Source: JAWPMT01 sp965229785
GTDB lineage: Bacteria > Bacteroidota > Bacteroidia > Cytophagales > Cyclobacteriaceae
DNA length: 64,000 nt
Reading direction: 5' to 3'
Assembly: GCA_965229785.1 (NCBI GenBank)
Contig: CBDDJS010000001.1
Coordinates: 2,356,001-2,420,000 of the forward strand
The stretch's first letter is position 1. The number at the start of each line of letters is the position of its first letter. The translations under genes were made by a program, and so were the position numbers. This document shows, in pieces, positions 61,501 to 64,000 of the stretch. Below the pieces are notes generated by a model. The model searched no databases. It worked only from the letters and a program-made list of their open reading frames with translations, and was not told the origin of the DNA.

Positions 61501-64000
61501 CTCATGAATGACTCTACCACGTGCTCCACGCCGGTATCCCCTACTTCAAGCAATTGAAGACTGAAATCGGTTTTTTGATGAACCCGTTGATAAACTTCAT
61601 CATCAGTCATTTCAAAAGTGGTCCTCAGGCTATCGTGACGTTCAATAAGTCGTTTCAATGCTCCCTCTAACCTTTCAACTTCCAAATTACCCTTCAATTT
61701 GACGGCTTGAGGCATATTGTAGGTAAGCGCACTCCGATCCACTTCATACAAGAAATACAAACGCTTTTGTGCCGCCGATAACAGATACTTGGGTTTGGTG
61801 ACAGTGGGGCTGATCCGGGTAAAATCCGTCTTTTGGTGAGTGGAAATCAAAGACGCCAAACTAGCGATCGAATAATGGGAAAAAACCGTTTTCAAGGGCA
61901 CTTTGACTCCCAAATCTTTTGCTATCCGGTTTACCAGGGTCATGGCCCGCAGGGAATGCCCTCCCAGGTCAAAAAAGTTGGCAGTAACACTGATTTGGGT
62001 CGGATCTAATCTCAAAATATCGCTCCAAATACCCTGAAGGTGTTCCTCAAGTTCGTTTCTTGGGGCAACCATGCCCATATCCAGTTGTACCTCCGGCAAG
62101 GGAAGGGCCTTACGATCTACTTTTCCGTTTTTATTGAGTGGAAACTGGTCTAATTGTATGATGTAATTAGGGACCATGTATCCTGGCAGTTCACTTGCCA
62201 GACTTTCTTTGATCGCATTGCTGGTAATATCCTGTGCAGTCACACAATAAGCAACAATGGACTTCTCTTCCTGTACGTGATCAATAACAACGACCAATGC
62301 CTCCCGGACCCAGGAATATGTCAATAACTGGACCTCTATTTCATTCAGAGAAATCCTAAAACCTCTGACTTTTACCAGATCATCATTTCGGCCTACAAAT
62401 TCTATATTGCCATCAGCGAGGCGTTTCCCAAAATCACCGGACCGATACAATTTCTTTCCAGGATGGAAAGGATGGTCGACAAATTTCCGGGTCGTTAATT
62501 CAGGATCATTGAGGTATCCCCTGCTCAGTCCATCTCCGCCAAGATAAATCTCTCCAACCACACCCGTAGGCTGGATATTCCCATAATTGTCCAGAATGTA
62601 AGCCGTGGAATTGGCAATGGGCATACCAATGGGAATGGTACCCATTGAATCATTTATATCATTTACCTCATAATAGGTAGAAAAGGTTGTGTTTTCTGTT
62701 GGCCCATACACATGCAAAAGTTGCACCTTATCATAAGTTCCTTTGAATTGCCTCACATGAGGAACTGAAACCATTTCCCCCCCGAACATCAGGCACCTAA
62801 GACTTCTAAAACCAGTAAACTCCAGATCCACCAGTGAGTTGAACAAAGCCGTGGTGATAAACGCAACTGATATTTCTTCCTTTTCCGAAATTTCCGTCAG
62901 TCGGCCAACATCAAACGATTGCGTAGCATCAGGAATTACCAATGTAGCTCCGTTCAAAAGCGCTCCATAGATATCAAAGACACTTCCATCAAAATGGTAG
63001 TTCGACAGGCTCAACAGGCCATCTGATTCCGTTAGATGGACGAAATTGCTATTCTTCACTAACCGCACCACACTTTGCTGCTCTACAAGTACTCCTTTCG
63101 GTTTACCCGTGGTTCCTGAAGTATACATCACATAGGCCAGGTCATTCGGAGCTCCTGCTTTGAACGTTGTTAACTCCAGCTCAATATCAGGGTTGATTGC
63201 CTCATTTATGTCAACAATCTTATAATCCTCACCAAGCTCTGCTTGGGGAAATGCTGTATTGGCGAGGATCAAAGTTGTATTCGAATCCTGCAGTAAGTGA
63301 TCAAGTCTTGCAGCAGGCAGGTCCACATCCAAAGGAAGGTAAGCTCTTCCCACTTTTAAGATCGCCAACATGGCGATGATGGCTTCTGTTGATTTCTTCG
63401 TGTAGATGCCAACAAAGGCTTCGTTTTCTGGCAGCTGGTTACTTAAACAAACCGCCAGTTTGTTGATACTATCAGAGAGCTCCCGATAACTCGTACGTTT
63501 TTCTCCATCGATTACAGCCACTTTCTCAGGCAACTTATTGACCTGTTGTTCGAACAAGGTAATTAAGGACTGGTCCTTAGGGTAAGCCGTAGTGAAATCA
63601 TCAAAACCAGACCACAATTCCGTTTCTTGCGTTTTAGTCAGTAAAGAAATCTCACGTAAGGGTTGCTCCGGGTTAGTGATAACCTGATCCACTACTGTCT
63701 TGAAGTGCGTTGCATAACTTTCGATCGTAGCAGCGGAAAACAGTTCCCTGGAATACTGGAAACCCATGAACAACTTACCCTCCGACTCTGTGGCCATTAA
63801 GCTCAGATCGAATTCAGAGACACTGTGATCCTTTTGTTGTAAGGTGATCTGAATGCCGGGTATGTTGATGGTACTTTTCTCAAAATTCTGCATGACGAAC
63901 ATGACATCAAACAGCGGATTTCGATTGGCATTTCGTTCGATGTTCAACATGTCAATCAGGTCCTCATACTGCAACTTCTGATGGTCAAAAGCATCCAGAC
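55563..64000 (-). CDS. Line 1 NRPS gene A, partial at its 5' end: (C)-A-T-C-A-T-C-A-T
   Basis: Non-ribosomal peptide synthetase of at least 2,803 residues. The reading frame stays open to base 64000, so the gene starts beyond the window. Residues here are numbered from the codon at 63974, which is an internal TTG and not the real start. Order: end of a C domain (1-120), A1 and carrier (Ser674), C with HHIISDG (His854/855), A2 and carrier (Ser1706), C with HHIISDG (His1886/1887), A3 and carrier (Ser2746). All complete C domains look LCL-type and there is no epimerase. Pocket readings give Ile-like, unknown and Pro. The C-terminal tail (DLDDSATIELSI) fits a short docking motif for the TubC-like domain that opens the next gene. 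The stop overlaps the next start by four bases (ATGA), which suggests translational coupling. Confidence 0.97.
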   Translation of the reverse strand, partial: LDAFDHQKLQYEDLIDMLNIERNANRNPLFDVMFVMQNFEKSTINIPGIQITLQQKDHSVSEFDLSLMATESEGKLFMGFQYSRELFSAATIESYATHFKTVVDQVITNPEQPLREISLLTKTQETELWSGFDDFTTAYPKDQSLITLFEQQVNKLPEKVAVIDGEKRTSYRELSDSINKLAVCLSNQLPENEAFVGIYTKKSTEAIIAMLAILKVGRAYLPLDVDLPAARLDHLLQDSNTTLILANTAFPQAELGEDYKIVDINEAINPDIELELTTFKAGAPNDLAYVMYTSGTTGKPKGVLVEQQSVVRLVKNSNFVHLTESDGLLSLSNYHFDGSVFDIYGALLNGATLVIPDATQSFDVGRLTEISEKEEISVAFITTALFNSLVDLEFTGFRSLRCLMFGGEMVSVPHVRQFKGTYDKVQLLHVYGPTENTTFSTYYEVNDINDSMGTIPIGMPIANSTAYILDNYGNIQPTGVVGEIYLGGDGLSRGYLNDPELTTRKFVDHPFHPGKKLYRSGDFGKRLADGNIEFVGRNDDLVKVRGFRISLNEIEVQLLTYSWVREALVVVIDHVQEEKSIVAYCVTAQDITSNAIKESLASELPGYMVPNYIIQLDQFPLNKNGKVDRKALPLPEVQLDMGMVAPRNELEEHLQGIWSDILRLDPTQISVTANFFDLGGHSLRAMTLVNRIAKDLGVKVPLKTVFSHYSIASLASLISTHQKTDFTRISPTVTKPKYLLSAAQKRLYFLYEVDRSALTYNMPQAVKLKGNLEVERLEGALKRLIERHDSLRTTFEMTDDEVYQRVHQKTDFSLQLLEVGDTGVEHVVESFMRPFDLHTGPLFRAGLVPLAGKEHVLLIDMHHIISDGISQGVLIRDFFSLYNETDLPGIELQYKDYAEWQNSDDEQAVLAQEKDFWLKEFSGEITALELPWDFERPLVSDHSGDAVYFALSEKETDSIRRIASGEGATLFMTLLSVFNIVLSKLSNQEDIVVGTPVAGRVHPDLDEMIGLFVNTLALRNYPVGSLSFQEFLNEVKQNTINCFDHQKYQYEDLVNQLNIRRDTARNPLFDVMFALQEFDKESYRISELEMEPYSMNSDVSKFDLTLTAAQSPKQLHFTLRYATSLFKKETIKRFLDYFKTVAAQIAATPEIKLNEITLLGKDEEHRLLHAFNATRRVYPDEETLPQLFQKQVSNTSDNIALFHNNEKYTYAQLNEKVIAISAYLHQKGVRKGQVVGLMLGPSVEQIAGIISIMKMGGVYLPLDASLPVNRLAFMLEESDAEYLLTDQQGVDLLDSGSIETIVVSLAFEAEWGSEVGRPDVSSSDPAYIIYTSGSTGQPKGVQVNHRSVVNLIDHQRDFFNIDQSDRILQFSVITFDTSIEQIWMALLSGAGLVLVDKSLITDHDQFVEYLIRQEVTYFHATPSFLGSLDIPKPNAIKRVVSGGEVCPVSLARRYASDYKFYNKYGPTETTVTATTYEVSESDFTRTQLPIGKPISNTGIYILDTNLKPVPTGVAGDLYIGGDGLSNGYINNQSLTSAYFIPHPFKAGERIYKTGDLAKWDQNGDILFLGRSDRQVKIRGYRIELGEIEACLRNHTSIVEAAVLLKEVGSDSYLTCYYSTSKKISEEQLRDYLKNSLPEYMFPHYFVSMDHFPLTTSGKVDRNALPEPVIISTDEYQAPSNEIERKLVKIWSKVLGIKKEEIGVRHSFFDLGGHSLKAMTLVNKIKMEMGVSVPLMQIFNFQDIESLARFLSTQEKVQYSGIKKAPKSSYYKVSAAQRRMYFLYEFEKDSTAYNMPQVARFEGDLNKDQLIFAFNKLIQRHESLRTGFQLKEGEVFQFVSAEPQFEVVFYEAESPDVSTIIKEFVRPFDLAEPSLFRVGLIPLNEQENVLMLDMHHIISDGVSTSILKQDFMNLYKGLDLAPMSIQYKDYSEWQQSSEEWQDLEIHKQFWLNEFAELPTVLQLPYDHARPTMRNFRGGLAKFVLSKEETAGLQNLASQENATMFMTLLAIFNVLLAKLSNQEDIVVGTPVAGRVHPALEKIIGLFVNTLAIRSYPSSELSFKAFLQQIRERTIQCFEYQQYQYEDLVDSLNISRNTSHSPLFDVMFSMQNFSSGKLEIPGLKLSSISSDHRVAKFDLTLTAVEAEDQLYFSFEYSTELFEKSTIDKFIRYYQHLVRAVVDNADQKLYDLPILSKEEQSQLLLKFNNTTQPYTEEQTLVQVFEEKAKERDGDVALIYYDQTLTYGELNSRANRLAQILIGRGVNRGAVVGLMVDRSFEMIISILATLKAGAAVLPIDVDHPEGRISYMLDNSKVNMLVVNDADYQSPEGYTGEILNLFDLSFNQDEVTENISLKTASTDLLYVIYTSGSTGIPKGVMMRHYSMWNLIDFQFKGTNISFDRVLQFTTLSFDVSLQEIFSTLLAGGELTLVDKVDILDFNKLFEIVNRNKISTIFMPASILKQIFNNPDITLDIPSSVKHIVTAGEQIIIGEKFKKYLSDHQIYLHNHYGPAETHVVTTNTVDPATDIPTKPHIGQPIYNTGIYILGKKREILPLGVPGEIYISGKSVGGGYINNPSFTEERFVDNPYDKDEKLYKTGDVAKWLPDGSLEFLGRQDDQIKIRGFRVELGEIESQLATHKQVIEAVVMAKGEGQNAYLVAYYVAESELDTGELRSHLGEKLPEYMLPTFFVFMQRFPLNQSGKVDRKALPDPSVAQEVNDLPPTGEVQEKLAEIWSGILKIEQSRISANKSFFDLGGNSLSTMILANKIWKELNVEMPIKEIFLKQTIEQQADLIEAVLQMRTKDLDDSATIELSI
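55620..58712 (-). other. Gene A module 3: C-A(Pro)-PCP
   Basis: The A-domain core is FDVSLQEIF, followed by FMPAS, VTAGEQ and NHYGPAETHVV. The code D-V-Q-F-V-A-H-V-V-K is a near-perfect proline pocket (family codes DVQLIAHVVK and DVQYIAHVVK). The first Pro A domain of gene C has the same pocket. The carrier reads LGGNSLSTM (Ser2746) and leads straight into the docking tail. Confidence 0.85.
58740..61802 (-). other. Gene A module 2: C-A(unknown, DTEHVGKVTK)-PCP
   Basis: LCL-type C domain with HHIISDG, then an A domain whose core is FDTSIEQIW. The pocket reads D-T-E-H-V-G-K-V-T-K. This matches no code I know well. Glu239 with His278 also occurs in the SyrE diaminobutyrate code DLEHNTTVSK, so a diamino acid is possible but weakly supported. 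The A10 lysine lies in TTSGKVDR. The carrier serine is 1706. Confidence 0.7.
61830..64000 (-). other. Gene A module 1: C (C-terminal part)-A(Ile-like)-PCP
   Basis: Only the last part of the C domain is inside the window. The A domain has YTSGTTGKPKG near residue 285 and core SNYHFDGSVFDIY. My hand-read pocket code is D-G-F-F-M-G-V-T-F-K, close to the known Ile code DGFFLGVVYK, so Ile or a similar branched residue is likely. Its A8 motif reads RISLNEIE instead of the usual RIELGEIE. The invariant Arg is kept, but Glu-to-Ser and Gly-to-Asn changes are visible. The carrier has LGGHSLRAM (Ser674). Confidence 0.75.

Noticed and set aside
63972..63974. TTG at 63974 as the start of gene A
   Set aside because: The frame stays open to base 64000 and upstream codons encode LDAFDHQK, a normal C-domain stretch. 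The true start is outside the window.
1..64000. Dozens of short open frames of 60-160 codons on the plus strand
   Set aside because: All lie antisense inside NRPS/PKS domains, repeat wherever the sense domains repeat, and show no recognisable protein features.
1..64000. CRISPR arrays, tRNA or rRNA genes, MbtH proteins, transporters
   Set aside because: None were seen. Non-coding space totals only about 265 bases in five short gaps.

Overview
The whole 64 kb is part of a giant modular NRPS/PKS locus. Eight very large genes lie on the minus strand and read from right to left. They fill about 99% of the window, and both end genes run off the edge. There are no RNA genes, insertion sequences, CRISPR arrays, transporters, regulators or stand-alone tailoring genes. 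Moderate GC, A-rich gene starts without Shine-Dalgarno sequences, and condensation domains with a SSAQKRMYFLYEF-like first motif suggest a gliding bacterium of the phylum Bacteroidota. That is an inference; I cannot name the species.

Two assembly lines stand head to tail. Line 1 (right, 64000 to 23472) is five genes joined by 4- and 14-base overlaps or 16- and 26-base gaps. Within the window it reads: [Ile-like]-[X1]-Pro // [X2]-Ile // malonate(KR)-Pro-[X3] // malonate(KR)-Thr // Asn-[X4]-thioesterase. X1 to X4 use related pockets with Glu at position 239, and I cannot name their substrate. Malonyl extension plus ketoreduction of Ile should give an isostatine-type 4-amino-3-hydroxy acid, and X3 should give a second statine-like unit. 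The thioesterase ends this line. Its start lies beyond the right edge.

Line 2 (left, 23324 to 1) begins afresh after a 147-base gap with a fatty acyl-AMP ligase and ACP. A KS-AT-DH-cMT-KR-ACP module and a Cy-A(Cys)-Ox-PCP thiazole module follow. Next come Glu with an epimerase (D-Glu), Thr, a trailing condensation domain, and a new gene that opens with half a condensation domain and an Ile-type A domain. The predicted product is a fatty-acyl, alpha-methyl-enoyl thiazole joined to D-Glu-Thr-Ile. It continues past the left edge.

The locus carries clear marks of recent recombination. A 3.5 kb module is present twice at about 98% protein identity, with breakpoints inside an A domain and at a carrier-protein serine. 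A 1.7 kb KS-tail/AT block is also present twice. Line 1 and line 2 share an Ile-type A-domain family, so they probably evolved in one genome.
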